64,000 nt of DNA. It comes from Semisulcospira habei (lineage: Eukaryota > Mollusca > Gastropoda > Semisulcospiridae). This document shows positions 54,414-64,000 of this stretch, piece after piece (the first letter of the stretch is position 1; each line of letters begins with the position of its first letter). The DNA lies in NCBI GenBank assembly GCA_036245525.1, contig BTPG01000004.1:161406749-161470748 (forward strand). The letters are read 5' to 3'. Position numbers and translations under genes: made by a program. The notes beneath the pieces were generated by a model. It saw nothing but the letters and a program-made list of their open reading frames with translations. It was not told the DNA's origin and did not search any database.

Positions 54414-55619
54414 GCTAATTATTCAATTGACAGTTTTTACCTTTGTCAATGCAAACGAATTGATGATCAGCTGTTTTCGGGAAATGACTACTTGCGCCAT
54501 TGTGGGAATTCCCGTTAGGTATAATTGCCACATCACAACAGAAGTAAGTGATGTCAATGTGACGTTAATGTTGCTATTAGCAACTGACCTCATGTGCCTA
54601 GCTCGTGACTCTTAACACATGACAAAGTATTGCGCCATCGAGACATTTCAAGGATTTCTGTTGCTGTGAAAAGATGTGTTATTTGTGTCAGCCATTGGAA
54701 TTATTACAAATTCCGGACTTCGATATTCAGTGCAGTGATACATCTTGTAGAATATTACTATTGTGCGTTATGTTGAAACAACAAAAAGGTTAGTGAGCCG
54801 AGACTAAAGAAAACTTACTGTTAAATTGCCGAGTACAACCGGGTTCTACTTTTGACACGGCTGTGAGTGAAAAACCGCGGTTTTAGTTTCTTGGTTGTAC
54901 CGTATGCAAAAGCATGCCGGTCTCTATGTAATAGGACAGTTATTTTCGTCAAGTTGTTTAATTTATCTAGGCAGTGTCACGTTTACAGGCCGATGTCGAC
55001 CTCTATTGAATAAAGGTGTGCTGTCACACACTGGGACCGCTAACGGCGCAGTAAAGACACGACCAGGCATGTGTTGAGGTGCCGCAAAACAGAGCCATTT
55101 CGCTATCACTTCCGTCTCGTAAACAACTAAGAAATGAGAGTAAAACACAGAGTTAAATGACTCTTAATACAAAGTATTTAATATTACCCCCTGGCTGTTA
55201 ACAGCGTTAGCGCGGTTTCTAAGCTAGATTGTACGTAGTAACCACCGCTGGCGCGCGGCGTGCAGACAGTGTCATTTGAGTACAGCGAGGAGACCAATAC
55301 GTCACTAGCTGCAATGCGGAAGTTGCTGATCTACTCATATTTTATATTTAGCGACCTGTAGCGTCTGTAGCAAGCAAAAACAGAGACAGAACACAGAGTT
55401 AAATGACTCTTAATACAAAGTCTTCAATCTTCTGTATACACCCTGGCCGTTAACAGCGTTAACGCGGTTTCTAACGTAAACAATGACATAGGGCCTTAGT
55501 AACGTGACGAAGTGCGCAGTGCCAATTTGAGTACACAGTCGCCATGTCTATATCGTGTCATACAACTGAAATGAAGTTTTCTGCGGACTGGAGTCTACAA
55601 TATTCAAGCATGCTGAATA
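54414..55619. other. Gene-free stretch with a local duplication
   Basis: Segments at about 55143-55235 and 55383-55478 share 'acacagagttaaatgactcttaatacaaagt' and 'gttaacagcgtta.cgcggtttcta', a 240-bp-spaced direct duplication. No gene recognised. Confidence 0.5.
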
Positions 55620-56125
55620 AAGATTTTGTGTCTGTCTGTCTGTGTGTGAGTGCGTGTGTGTGTTTGTAGGTATGTGTGAGTGCGTGTGTGTGAGTGCATG
55701 CGTGTATGCGTCTGTGTGTGTATGTGTGTGTCTGTCAGTGTGTGAGTGCATGTATGTATGTGTGTGAGTGTTTGTGTGTGTGAGTGCATGCGTGTATGTA
55801 TGTATGTGTGTGAGTGTTTGTCTGTCAGTGTGTGAGTGCATGTATGTATGCATGTGAGTGTTTGTGTGTATGAGTGTGTTTGTCTGTCAGTGTGTGAATG
55901 TATATATGCGTGTGAGTGTTTGTGTGTATGAGTGTGTTTGTCTGTCAGTGTGTGAGTGTATGTATGTATGTGTGCATATGTGCATGTATGTGTGTGTGAG
56001 TGCATGCATGTATGCGTATGTATGTATGTGCATGCGTGTATGTATGTGTGTGAGTGTTTGTGTATGTGTGTGTATATGTATGTGTGTATGCGTCTGTGCG
56101 TGTATTTATGCACGTATGTGTATAT
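55620..56125. repeat. TG-rich degenerate minisatellite
   Basis: About 500 bp of TGTGTG/TATG/CATG/TGAGTG units with recurring 'gtgtgagtg(c)atg' blocks. Creates long Cys/Val/Met and Thr/His frames on both strands; none is a gene. Confidence 0.95.
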
Positions 56126-56249
56126 ATATTTAGTGTTAGAGATATGATAAAAGATATTTCAAGAACATTTATACCATTGACTATACGTGAATACCCCAAA
56201 ACACAGTTATTTAATAATAACCACACACACACACACACACACACAAAAA

Positions 56250-56505
56250 CATTCTTATATACACTTGATACAAATTTAAGTTACCTACAGATACTTGATA
56301 ACAAATTTCCAAAGTCACCTACAACTGCCAACTAACTTCAAAGTTATCTTCACATGTTCTTATATGTTAGCTGTCCTAAGTTCTTTAAAGTGACTTAAAG
56401 CAAGATCTTACAAGAACCTAAACATAAAAACTTGTAAGTTCTGACCCAAGTCATTAAGATACTCGGACAGATTTCCCAAGTTACAAGGTCAATAAAAAAA
56501 CCTTT
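56250..56505. repeat. M5 left terminal array
   Basis: Contains two tandem units of 'acttgata.caaattt..aag(t/tc)acctaca', then 'aactaacttcaaagttatc' and 'aagttctttaaagtgactta' shared with M3. Viral similarity ends at its left edge beside a CA microsatellite. Confidence 0.55.
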
Positions 56506-56508
56506 TTT

Positions 56509-56711
56509 TTAGTAATAGTCTGGCGGTGGAGCTGATGGCGTCAAATAGGCAGGCGTGAAAGGCATGACATCTCTTTGTGAAGAGTATGACAAAAATAATG
56601 GATTACCAAAACCTATCGTTAATTGCTTATAAGTCCTTGAACCTTTTTCATAGTTTCTTCTATGCCTATCTTTTTCCCTTGTTCTAAAAAAGATTTCTTT
56701 AGCTCTTCAAC
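56509..56711 (-). other. M5: overlapping frame ending in PPPDYY
   Basis: In the -1 frame relative to the 211-aa gene, the sequence is open from just after a TGA at about 56712 to TAA at 56509 (67 codons, no early ATG). It reads basic residues (RTREKDRHRRNYEKGSRTY) then NPLFLSYSSQRDVMPF and SAPPPDYY. M4 keeps the same ending as SAPPPEYY and M3 as SAPPPDYY. It may be a frameshift extension or an overlapping gene. Confidence 0.45.
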
Positions 56712-57254
56712 GTTCACGGGTTGATTAGGCATCATATTTTGTATTTCAGATTTCTGTTGTTTGTAATTGGCCAAATCATCCTGGACTCTCTTAAATTCAT
56801 GATCATCAATTTTATTATCTTCCAAAGATTTACTGATAATAAGTTTCATACTGCTCAGCTTAGCTCCAGCGAGCGTACTCAAGGCTTCATGCTTTTGCAA
56901 CTTTGTATAAAATCTTTTGTTAATGGCTTCCAAACCAAAGCATGCCAGGCTTGTGGCAAGGCCAACACCTTCAATAGCAATTCCTATGACACTTCCCACT
57001 CCCGTTGCAAACAGGGCTATACCTCCTACAGATAATCCAGCTGAAACCACACCCATGGCCATTGATGTGTTGTGTACAAAATTGAAAACTGTTTTATATC
57101 GTCTTTTGCAGCGGGAGTATTTTCCTTGTTCTCCTTCCAAATACTTCAACGCGTCTGTAATATTTATTAAACGGAATAAGTCTGCCTGTAATGTTTTATC
57201 ATGCTCAATAGGCTCAAGCGGCTCAGGTGGTATTTGTGGATACAGTGGTGGCAT
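56619..57254 (-). CDS. M5: 211-aa hydrophobic protein with N-terminal PPxY motif
   Basis: An intact frame from ATG 57254 (after 'atttgtcataaaaaa'). It starts MPPLYPQIPPEPLEPIE, a PPLY motif (PPxY class). After a basic patch (SRCKRRYK, about residue 52) comes a long glycine/alanine/valine-rich hydrophobic stretch (residues 60-105: VVSAGLSVGGIALFATGVGS, then VIGIAIEGVGLATSLACFG). The C-terminal half is charged and helical (FKRVQDDLANYKQQKSEIQN). PPxY motifs recruit NEDD4-type ligases via WW domains, and combination with a membrane-active segment recalls adenovirus protein VI. That analogy is inference only. The last gene of a three-gene minus-strand array and closest to the element end. Present in M3, M4 and M5. 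Confidence 0.75.
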   Translation of the reverse strand: MPPLYPQIPPEPLEPIEHDKTLQADLFRLINITDALKYLEGEQGKYSRCKRRYKTVFNFVHNTSMAMGVVSAGLSVGGIALFATGVGSVIGIAIEGVGLATSLACFGLEAINKRFYTKLQKHEALSTLAGAKLSSMKLIISKSLEDNKIDDHEFKRVQDDLANYKQQKSEIQNMMPNQPVNVEELKKSFLEQGKKIGIEETMKKVQGLISN

Positions 57255-57275
57255 TTTTTTATGACAAATATTTTT

Positions 57276-58160
57276 TTAATCTTCTAATTTATTTTGCAAC
57301 TCTTCAAAGGTATACAATTTGCTAGCATAATAAAATGAAACAAGATCTATATGTTCCAGGTTTATGAAACTTAGACGAACAAAAATTTGTTTATCGATCA
57401 CTACCTTAACAGCAGGGACACTACTCGAAACTTCAAAATCTGTATTGGTTTTTCTAATAGCAATAACAACCTTTGTTGACTCTGCTACTGAGCTATCCCA
57501 TGTAAGTTTGATTCCCTGTGCGATAGCTGCTTCTTTCACAGCTTCCACAGATCTCATGAGAATTTCAAAAACTATTGTCGCTTCTCTATCTATGGTAAAA
57601 TTTGCTGGTACGAACGAAATAGAAGTATCTGTTCTACCCTTTCTATTTGTAAGAAAATACCTTCGTTTACCATACTCTTGAAGTTTTAGTTTTTCTCTGC
57701 TATTGGTTTCTGCGAAATAGCTTGGCACAAGACTTACAAGCATTGGCTCAGAGTTAACAACTTTTCTAAATACTAAGGCTCCTTCATCAGTAAAATAAAC
57801 ATAAGGACTGATGAAAACAAGCTTTACATCCCATACAATGGGAATAGGTGCAGGCGGAACAGGGGTAGGAATAATTACCCACTTATTAGCCACATGTTTT
57901 AAGCTGTAGAGCACATTATTTACAGGAGTAGGAACAGTAACATCACGAAGTTGACTAAGTTTAGGAAACTGTCTCTCAGTGCCATCTTTTACATCATCAA
58001 TTACCTTTCGTTTGTACAATTCAACGGAAACAAGTTCAAGGCCATACACCTCTCCTTCCTCGCCTTCTTTATCAAAATCTTGCACGTCAGCCAAATCTTT
58101 CAAATCTATTGACGGACATGCAACTGGAATAATTCTCGGCTTTGGACCAAGAACGCTCAT
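57276..58160 (-). CDS. M5: 294-aa protein, likely structural
   Basis: Intact frame from MSVLGPKPRIIPVACPSIDL (ATG 58160, leader 'gcaaaataaaaa'). Acidic N-terminal region (DFDKEGEEGEVYGLELVSVE), a proline/valine stretch (VIIPTPVPPAPIPIVWDVK), a mixed beta-like central domain (YVYFTDEGALVFRKVV, RRYFLTNRKGRTDTSISFVP), and a C-terminal LYTFEELQNKLED. No signal peptide, membrane helix or catalytic motif seen. A conserved member of the three-gene minus array, 21 bp before the PPxY gene. I do not recognise the family. Confidence 0.7.
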   Translation of the reverse strand: MSVLGPKPRIIPVACPSIDLKDLADVQDFDKEGEEGEVYGLELVSVELYKRKVIDDVKDGTERQFPKLSQLRDVTVPTPVNNVLYSLKHVANKWVIIPTPVPPAPIPIVWDVKLVFISPYVYFTDEGALVFRKVVNSEPMLVSLVPSYFAETNSREKLKLQEYGKRRYFLTNRKGRTDTSISFVPANFTIDREATIVFEILMRSVEAVKEAAIAQGIKLTWDSSVAESTKVVIAIRKTNTDFEVSSSVPAVKVVIDKQIFVRLSFINLEHIDLVSFYYASKLYTFEELQNKLED

Positions 58161-58183
58161 TTTTTATTTTGCAAAAATAAAAT

Positions 58184-58900
58184 TTATTTACCTTCCAACA
58201 CAACATAAAAATCATGCATGACAACTGTTTTGTCATCCTGGTTAGTTACAAATATGCACAATGATTCAAAGAAACTGGAGCCTAATTTTTTAAACTGTGA
58301 ATTAGGAAATCTAACAACTACATTTTCACAATAAGGAGCAGTTCCAGTGGACACACATTTCAACAAAGTCGAAGGCTTTCCATTGTGAAGATTATCAGTA
58401 GTGCTTAGTTCTTTCAAATGAACATTTAGCACTGTGTGTACTGACAAATGAACAGGATATCTGCCAGTTATTTTTGGGTTTTTTGGTGAAAGTAGATGCC
58501 CGACTGACGATGTCCAATCTTCATCTGGATGTATAATTTTTTTACCCAAAAATCCAAGTAGTAATAAAAGACTAATTGATAAAGAAAAGTTTCCACTTTT
58601 CGGAAATTCAATTGTAACAAGTAAATTAGCTGGGTTTAAAGTTGCTTTAATTTTAAATTCATTTTGAAGCCAATCAGCTAAAGTACAAAAGTCATAATAC
58701 CCAGCTCGTAAAATATCGCCCTTCTCAATACCATCAAGAGTTCCACTTACAGAATAATTTTTATCATCTGTTACATTAAACCACTTTACAGTGTAAAACA
58801 TTTCATGGATAGCTACAGCCTTGCTACCATCACAATTATCAATCCCATTAGTTAACCACACTGGTTTGCTTGTATCAAGATTTGATAAAGTTATAAACAT
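58184..58900 (-). CDS. M5: 238-aa protein, putative minor virion component
   Basis: Intact frame; the ATG at 58900 (MFITLSNLDTSKPVWLTNGI) is chosen because it follows 'gataataaaa' and matches M1 and M3; longer upstream readings run into the neighbour. Same features as the M3 protein, differing at about a dozen residues. Ends VVMHDFYVVLEGK. Role unproven; penton-like or other minor capsid function is a guess from size and neighbours. Confidence 0.7.
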   Translation of the reverse strand: MFITLSNLDTSKPVWLTNGIDNCDGSKAVAIHEMFYTVKWFNVTDDKNYSVSGTLDGIEKGDILRAGYYDFCTLADWLQNEFKIKATLNPANLLVTIEFPKSGNFSLSISLLLLLGFLGKKIIHPDEDWTSSVGHLLSPKNPKITGRYPVHLSVHTVLNVHLKELSTTDNLHNGKPSTLLKCVSTGTAPYCENVVVRFPNSQFKKLGSSFFESLCIFVTNQDDKTVVMHDFYVVLEGK

Positions 58901-58925
58901 TTTTATTATCACATAAAAAAGCATA
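58901..58925. promoter_or_regulatory. M5: divergent start region
   Basis: 25 bp, 'tttttattatcacataaaaaagcata', between divergent ATGs. Confidence 0.55.
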
Positions 58926-59761
58926 ATGGAATTTAAATCACCAACAATTGCCACTGTAAACGCGTTTCAATTTAACGTGAATGCCAAATACAATGTCGCA
59001 CCAACTTATGATCAGAAAATAATTCAGTTAAATGAGCTCGATATAGCTTTGTCCGAAGGAGATTTATTTCAAGTGAAAGTGCTGAATCCGTATGATCATT
59101 ACCTAAACCCTCCAATTACAGATGATGCAACTGCAAGAAAGTGGTCCTCAAGACCACTACAGATGTTTCAAAACCAACTTAACTTTGCTATACTATGCTC
59201 AACTACTGCCTGTGGCGTTTCTTTTACAGACCATTTGAATCATCCAAACAAACTGATTAAGTCTGTCTATCGTTTCCACACATATTACCAGCTTAGAAGA
59301 AGTTTGAATCTCAAAAACAGTTTCTTGCAAACCTTGAAGATTCAATTAACTCAGTAGTAGATCTCCCATCAAGCATACAACACTACCAAGACATTCTCAT
59401 ATATGCTAGATCGAAAGTTGACTTTGTAGTTGGCATCGGGCTATACATGTTACCATCCGACCTTCAATTCCAAATGGGGACAATAACAAATTATAATAAC
59501 GAAATAATTGTTGCAGGGAGTGATCAAAAATTAGGACTCAATCAATCTGTAAACTTGAGCCCAACAACCACAGTAACGCCAGTAACATCATCATCACCTG
59601 TACAGATAGTAATGCCAGTAACAGCCCCAGCATCGGCACCGACACTGGCACCGACACCAGCACAGCCAGAAACCCCAGTAAACACACATGAGTCAGAGAG
59701 AACTGCATTGGTAATTGGCCTTACTGGATTAGGAATATTACTTCTTTACCTGTTTCATTAA
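58926..59761 (+). pseudogene. M5: proline-rich membrane protein gene with internal deletion
   Basis: Open from MEFKS through RFHTYYQLRR. There about 420 bp present in M3 (19231 to about 19650) is missing and the frame shifts, giving a short false tail ending at 59357. The original frame resumes (LPSDLQFQMGTITNYNN) and is open to 59761 with GSDQKLGLNQSVNLSPTTT, a Thr/Ala/Pro linker (PVTAPASAPTLAPTPAQPET), THESERT and a terminal hydrophobic helix. It therefore shows the tail that M3 lost, while M3 shows the middle that M5 lost. Confidence 0.85.
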
Positions 59762-60961
59762 ATAACCCACTATTAACCCTCCTACTGTCACCAAAAAACC
59801 CATACATGCTCTGCCATAAACTCTACTACCTTTGCTGCTGTACTAATCAGCCAACTCTGAACTGACAACACTCCCGATTATGCCAGGCAAAGCATCCATT
59901 GCTTTCACTGCCAATTTCTGAAGCAAGTCTGATATATGAGACAGCTGTTTTTTTACCCACGCCTGTAGATCTTTTGGGTCAGTTGGAGCTGGAGGTGCTG
60001 GTGGAGGAGGGCTGCTACCACCACCCGTTACAGCTAACACTACAGTACTGATAATAAATCCAAGAGCAGTAATTAAACTTACAATAGTGATACCCTGCTC
60101 TCTGAAAAGTGTTTTCAATCTCTTAGGCAAAGTTGTGTCTTCGTGAAGTATTTTCTGAATAGTTTCTCTAATCCTGTTGACCTGTGTTTTCAGTTTTTCT
60201 TTCCCAATTTCAATCACTTCTAGCCGCGCTGATCTTTCTATCTGCAAATCATTTAATCTGTGTTGTATTCTTTCTTTCGTTTCTGTGTCATAATTCTCAT
60301 CATCAGCTTTAGATAATTTTTCTTTTTCTCTTTCAATGTGATTATCAAGCTCGCCTAGTTTGGCTACATTATTCACAAGCTCACCTCTGATTGACTGCAG
60401 TATTTTATCCAACCCCACTAACTCCCGCATTGTCAAAGGAGATTCACCAATTGTTTTCATAGCCTCATTTATTTGCCCTTCTGTAAATGAAGTTTCTTGT
60501 ATTATCTTGTCTGCTATTTCTGGAATTCTTTTTACTTCAGTCATTTCAATTTCTTGACCAGTTGGCAACCTTGTTTGCGCATCATGAAGAGCACTAGCAA
60601 GACGAGGTGGTAACTGTTTATCTCCAATATCAAGTTGACGCAAGACGCCAACACCACCTTCATTTTTGATTGTACTTAAAGCTCTAAACTTACCAGGGTC
60701 TCTTTTGTTAGTCAATTGTACTTTTCCTTTGTCAACAGTGTTTAAATATAAATGGCCCTTGCCATCAAGTTCAAACTGATTAGGATCTATGCTGTCTGGG
60801 CGTTTACCAACATGATCATAAAACGAGTTCACTTTGCTTTTTAAAAGTTCGTGGCGTAAACTGAAAGTATTTTCCATTCCAGTTACATCTGTTGCACTAG
60901 TATTAAAGTCATTCATGACATCCATTTCAATATCATCATGGTTAAATCCTCCTGCTGCCAT
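59738..60961 (-). pseudogene. M5: coiled-coil membrane protein gene, frameshifted at the 3' end
   Basis: Open for 372 codons from MAAGGFNHDDIEMDVMNDF. Same layout as M3: conserved N-terminal domain (GKGHLYLNTVDKGKVQLTNK), coiled coil (about 130-280), hydrophobic helix, Pro-rich linker (PPPPAPPAPTDPKD) and amphipathic tail (LSHISDLLQKLAVKAMDALP). A 7-base insertion near 59855 truncates the frame at SELAD. The displaced last ~35 codons run to 59738. The 3' end overlaps that of the convergent gene by 24 bases. Confidence 0.82.
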
Positions 60962-61000
60962 TGTTTTATTAATTTAATTTTTTTATTGTGCATAATAAAA
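60962..61000. promoter_or_regulatory. M5: divergent start region
   Basis: 39 bp with 'tttttttattgtgcataataaaa' directly before the capsid-like ATG. Confidence 0.55.
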
Positions 61001-62281
61001 ATGACACAGTCCTACGGATCAAAGTTAGACCCATACAGAAAACTACATGAGCCTCTTGGTGTTAAGGGCATTAGACAATCAATTGTCATTACAAACAATC
61101 CTAGTACCATAGACCAGAACCAAACACTTACTGTCAAGTTTCCAAACCTGGGTCCCAATGATGTTATTGTTCCTGGTACTGCACGCCTAGCATTTAATAT
61201 TGAACTTTCATCAGAATCAGACGTAAACAGAACACTGGTTGACAATCTTGGCAGAGCAATTGTTAAGACTATTAAAGGAAAACTTGAAGGACAGGAAGTG
61301 TTTAGTCTTGATGATGCTGATGTGTTTTACTGTTACAAAGACCTTTGGCTTACACGACAAGAAAGAGAAGACCGTGTTTATCAAGGCATACAGTCCTCAA
61401 ATGTTGCTAAACTTAGAATCGATGCGGCAGACAAATCAACATCTGCAATTGAGGACGTTATATTAGCATATACATACGGTAATAGATTTTACATTCCACT
61501 TGAATTTGAAATCTTGACAACACACTTGCCTTATTACCAAGGAGCACTGAATGACCATTAAATTTTGAACTAACCTTTAATGACTTTGCAAAAGTTATAA
61601 AAACAACTGACCCAGACGCAACATACAAGATCTCTAACATTTCCTTGGAATACGAAATTGTCACACACACTGAACTTACCAGACTAATTCAAAATCAATA
61701 TCAGTCAAGACTTCCAATTTATTATGACCGTGTGATAAGACACAGTACAATACCCAAAGACAAAGCTGATACAATGTGGAACATAAACCTTAACACACCT
61801 GCCAGGTCACTGAAAGGTATACTGATGTTGTTTATTGAACCAAAAAATCCATTCAAAAGAGAGTCAGAAAAATTTTACAATCCCAAAATAAGACATTTAT
61901 CCTGTACGATTGAAGGTCGTCCAAATCAAGCGTATGCTTCAGGTATGCTTCCTTATCAACACTATGATGAGATCACAAAATGGGCGGGTGGGAGACTTAG
62001 AGAAAAACCAGCAAACATGGCGTGTAAAGATTTACATCTGTATGACGTAAGGATCAGTCAATACCTGACAGAAAAATACGCACTTTGGCTAGACCTGCGT
62101 AGTACAGATGACGACTACCTACATGGGTCAGGTCGTACTGTTGAAAATGGCAGTGATGGAATTACAATCCAAATACAAAAAAAAGGTTGAAAAAGCCAAA
62201 GCAATAAACATATATTTGTATCTGATTTTTGATGCACAACTGAACATTCAAGAAAGCAGACTGAGTGGACACATATATTAA
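61001..62281 (+). pseudogene. M5: major capsid-like protein gene, broken
   Basis: Starts MTQSYGSKLDPYRKLHEPLG. Readable blocks: VKFPNLGPNDVIVPGTARLA, LDDADVFYCYKDLWL, YGNRFYIPLEFEILTTHLPY, then a one-base deletion near 61558 gives an immediate stop. The frame resumes with SRLPIYYDRVIRHS, NLNTPARSLKGILMLF, HLSCTIEGRPNQAYASGMLP and DLRSTDDDYLHGSGRTVEN. A one-base A insertion near 62180 displaces the last ~30 codons (to 62281). About 425 codons originally. Position and size suit a double jelly-roll major capsid protein; fold prediction is needed. Confidence 0.72.
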
Positions 62282-62300
62282 AATTATAATTAGTATTAAA

Positions 62301-62898
62301 ATGAACTTGATGACACTTGACCCACACTGTGGTTTGTTTTGTGGTGCCACAGGCTGTGGAAAAACTGAATTTGTTCTTAATCTGTCACAAACAAGATACA
62401 TCTATCATTTTGAAAACATTGTGATATTTTGTCCTACGATCAAACACTTATCACAACCGTTCATTCATTCGGACTGACAGCAACATTTACTTAGTTGACC
62501 CAGAGAAAAAACTGAATGACTACCTGCTGTATTATTACAAACAATTTGAAGGACAGCCAACTTTGTTTATTGTTGATGATTGCTCTGCAGAGAAAGATAT
62601 TGTTAAGAAGAGAAACACACTGGCAGAACTGGCCTTTAGTGGCAGACATGGAAACATCAGTGTATGGATTCTCACTCAAAAATATAATGCCTTACTGAAA
62701 GATTTTCGTGAGCAGTTAAAGTTTATCTGTTTGTTTTACTGTAAGGATCGTGACAGCTTTGAAGACTGCCTCAGAGAAAATGATGTCATCCCCAGCAAAC
62801 ATGAACGAGACATTGTAAAAAACAAACTAAAATCGACTAAGCATCTAAAGCTTATCTTAAAGACAGATCAGCCCACAGGGTATGGGTTAGTGAATTAA
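62301..62898 (+). pseudogene. M5: packaging ATPase, frameshifted
   Basis: Matches the intact M3 gene. GATGCGKTEF (Walker A) lies before, and LFIVDDCSAEKD (Walker B) after, an 8-base deletion near 62446 that breaks the frame. Ends at GYGLVN (stop 62896-62898), the same codons that the LINE fragment split in M4. Confidence 0.88.
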
Positions 62899-62925
62899 TT
62901 TAGCCTTTTATTTTGTCCATAAAAA

Positions 62926-63333
62926 ATGATGGTCGGACAAAGCGGGTGAGCATTTGATATCACAGAGAGCTTCAGAGGCGTTGAGCATTTTTATGACTTA
63001 AAAACACAAGTTAAACACCCGTTTGAACCCTTGATAAAACTCTCAACACCAACGAAGATATATATGGCATATAATGTAACTTTTGGATATTCTAATTGTC
63101 CACCACGTTATGATTACAAGACTGTTGATCTTGAGACACAAAATTTTATAGTTTATGATGCTAACTGTGACTGGTTTGAGAGTATGTGTTTACACATATT
63201 CTACCATCTAAGAAAACATCATGATTATATTGAATTTGTTACTGTCAATAAAGTGATATTACACCTGCAGCATGAGCACAAGACCTTAAGACACATACCA
63301 GGGAAGTGGTTGATTTGTTGGGGAGTGAACTAA
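62926..63333 (+). pseudogene. M5: small conserved protein, paralogue 1
   Basis: ATG at 62926 after 'tttgtccataaaaa'. A TGA lies 8 codons in (62947). The rest is open and reads IKLSTPTKIYMAYNVTFGYS, DANCDWFESMCLHIFYHL, FVTVNKVILHLQHEHKTLR, ending CWGVN. Followed by a decayed remnant of paralogue 2 (about 63319-63390). Confidence 0.75.
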
Positions 63334-63401
63334 ATATTTATTATTATAGGGATTACAGACAATAAAGTGGTATTACACAAGATGTATTTTTTATTTATTA
63401 T

Positions 63402-63414
63402 TTTGTCGGACAAA
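63402..63414. promoter_or_regulatory. 13-bp palindrome before polB (M5)
   Basis: TTTGTCGGACAAA, 5 bp before the polB ATG (63420), in the same position as in M3 and M4. Confidence 0.65.
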
Positions 63415-63419
63415 TAAAA

Positions 63420-64000
63420 ATGACGGACAATGCCCAAAGCTCGTCCGGCTTAAGAAACATGTTTCACACAACAGACTTGCCTATATCCAACACTTACAGT
63501 GTCTATGAATTGATAGAAAGGTCTTTTTCAGTCATACAAGATAATCTTCTTTCTGGGTAGTGTAAAGATTCAGATTGTTGCTAAAATAGAATTTACCAGG
63601 GTAGGTGGTGAAGTGATTGTATCGTTTATCTCAACAAGACAACACACAGTTAATTCGAGAAGAGAATTGGAAAAAGTGTTTAGTGAAAGACTGTTGCCTG
63701 ACTTTCTAGAAGCAATTGACAGAGCAAAAATGCAGGGGTCTGGTTGGCATGAAGGTCGTGTACATGAACTGCAACTAAAGCAGTCTAGGTATCATCCTAT
63801 TTTAGGCAAATCATCTTTGCCACTGCCAACTGAGGTTGTAAATAAAAAGGCTGTAGTCAATATTCAGAACAATGATAATTTCTGTTTTATGTGGTGTGTT
63901 CTTGCCAAACTACACTTTGTAAAAACAAGACTGAACGTGTATCTAACTATACCAAATTTGAAAACGAACTCAACTTCAATGGCATAGATTTTCCTGTTAA
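63420..64000 (+). pseudogene. M5: DNA polymerase B, 5' part, runs off the window
   Basis: The start MTDNAQS is present (lost in M3). A one-base insertion near 63557 introduces a stop after LLSG, and the frame resumes at IVSFISTRQHTVNSRRELEK. SGWHEGRVHELQLKQSRYHP and NDNFCFMWCVLAKLHFVK are N-terminal-domain markers. A further one-base change near 63935 shifts frame again. Only the region before exo I is in the window. Confidence 0.88.

Overview
This is a repeat-rich animal nuclear scaffold, most plausibly from a marine invertebrate such as a mollusc. Long microsatellites, several non-LTR retrotransposon families, a MITE, a degenerate interstitial (CCCTAA)n array and a 500-N scaffold gap all point that way; the species cannot be read from the sequence. 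Almost no host coding sequence is visible: one good internal exon candidate (49903-49986, minus) and one weak first-exon candidate (43727-43934, minus).

The main content is a family of Maverick/Polinton-like integrated DNA virus elements in five pieces, called M1 to M5 here. M1 (about 4.1-6.7 kb) and M2 (about 14.3-15.2 kb) are decayed fragments. M3 (about 16.24-26.0 kb) and M5 (about 56.25 kb to the window end) are near-identical long copies in the same orientation. M4 (26.9-38.15 kb) is a diverged copy in the opposite orientation and the only one with a readable integrase module. Combining copies, the order in M3 orientation is: AT-rich terminal array; hydrophobic PPxY protein (-); 294-aa protein (-); 238-aa protein (-); proline-rich membrane protein (+); coiled-coil membrane protein (-); capsid-like protein (+); packaging ATPase (+); one or two small paralogous proteins (+); protein-primed DNA polymerase B (+); then, known only from M4, integrase and three small genes in the opposite direction. 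Genes are packed 4-40 bp apart, divergent starts share 25-38 bp of AT-rich DNA, and convergent ends overlap. Most starts are preceded by an ATAAAA-type leader, and several by a TTTGTC half-site or the palindrome TTTGTCGGACAAA. I saw no adenain-like maturation protease. Every copy carries its own frameshifts, nonsense changes, deletions or insertions, so these are fossils rather than an active virus, although single genes (M3 ATPase, M5 hydrophobic protein, M5 294-aa and 238-aa proteins) remain open.

M4 was hit three times by one LINE family (APE endonuclease plus reverse transcriptase, (TAAG)n 3' tail): two near-complete copies (30078-33371 and 38168-41448) and one 5'-truncated end (37344-37562), each with a recognisable target-site duplication. 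A 224-bp 5'-end-only piece of the same family lies at 2394-2617. A different, RNase H-bearing LINE of the I/Nimb/Jockey type occupies about 8.33-13.85 kb on the minus strand and is split by a 499-bp MITE. From 41.5 to 56.2 kb the window holds microsatellites, tandem duplications, hairpins, a telomere-like array and a LINE 3' end, with little recognisable coding sequence.
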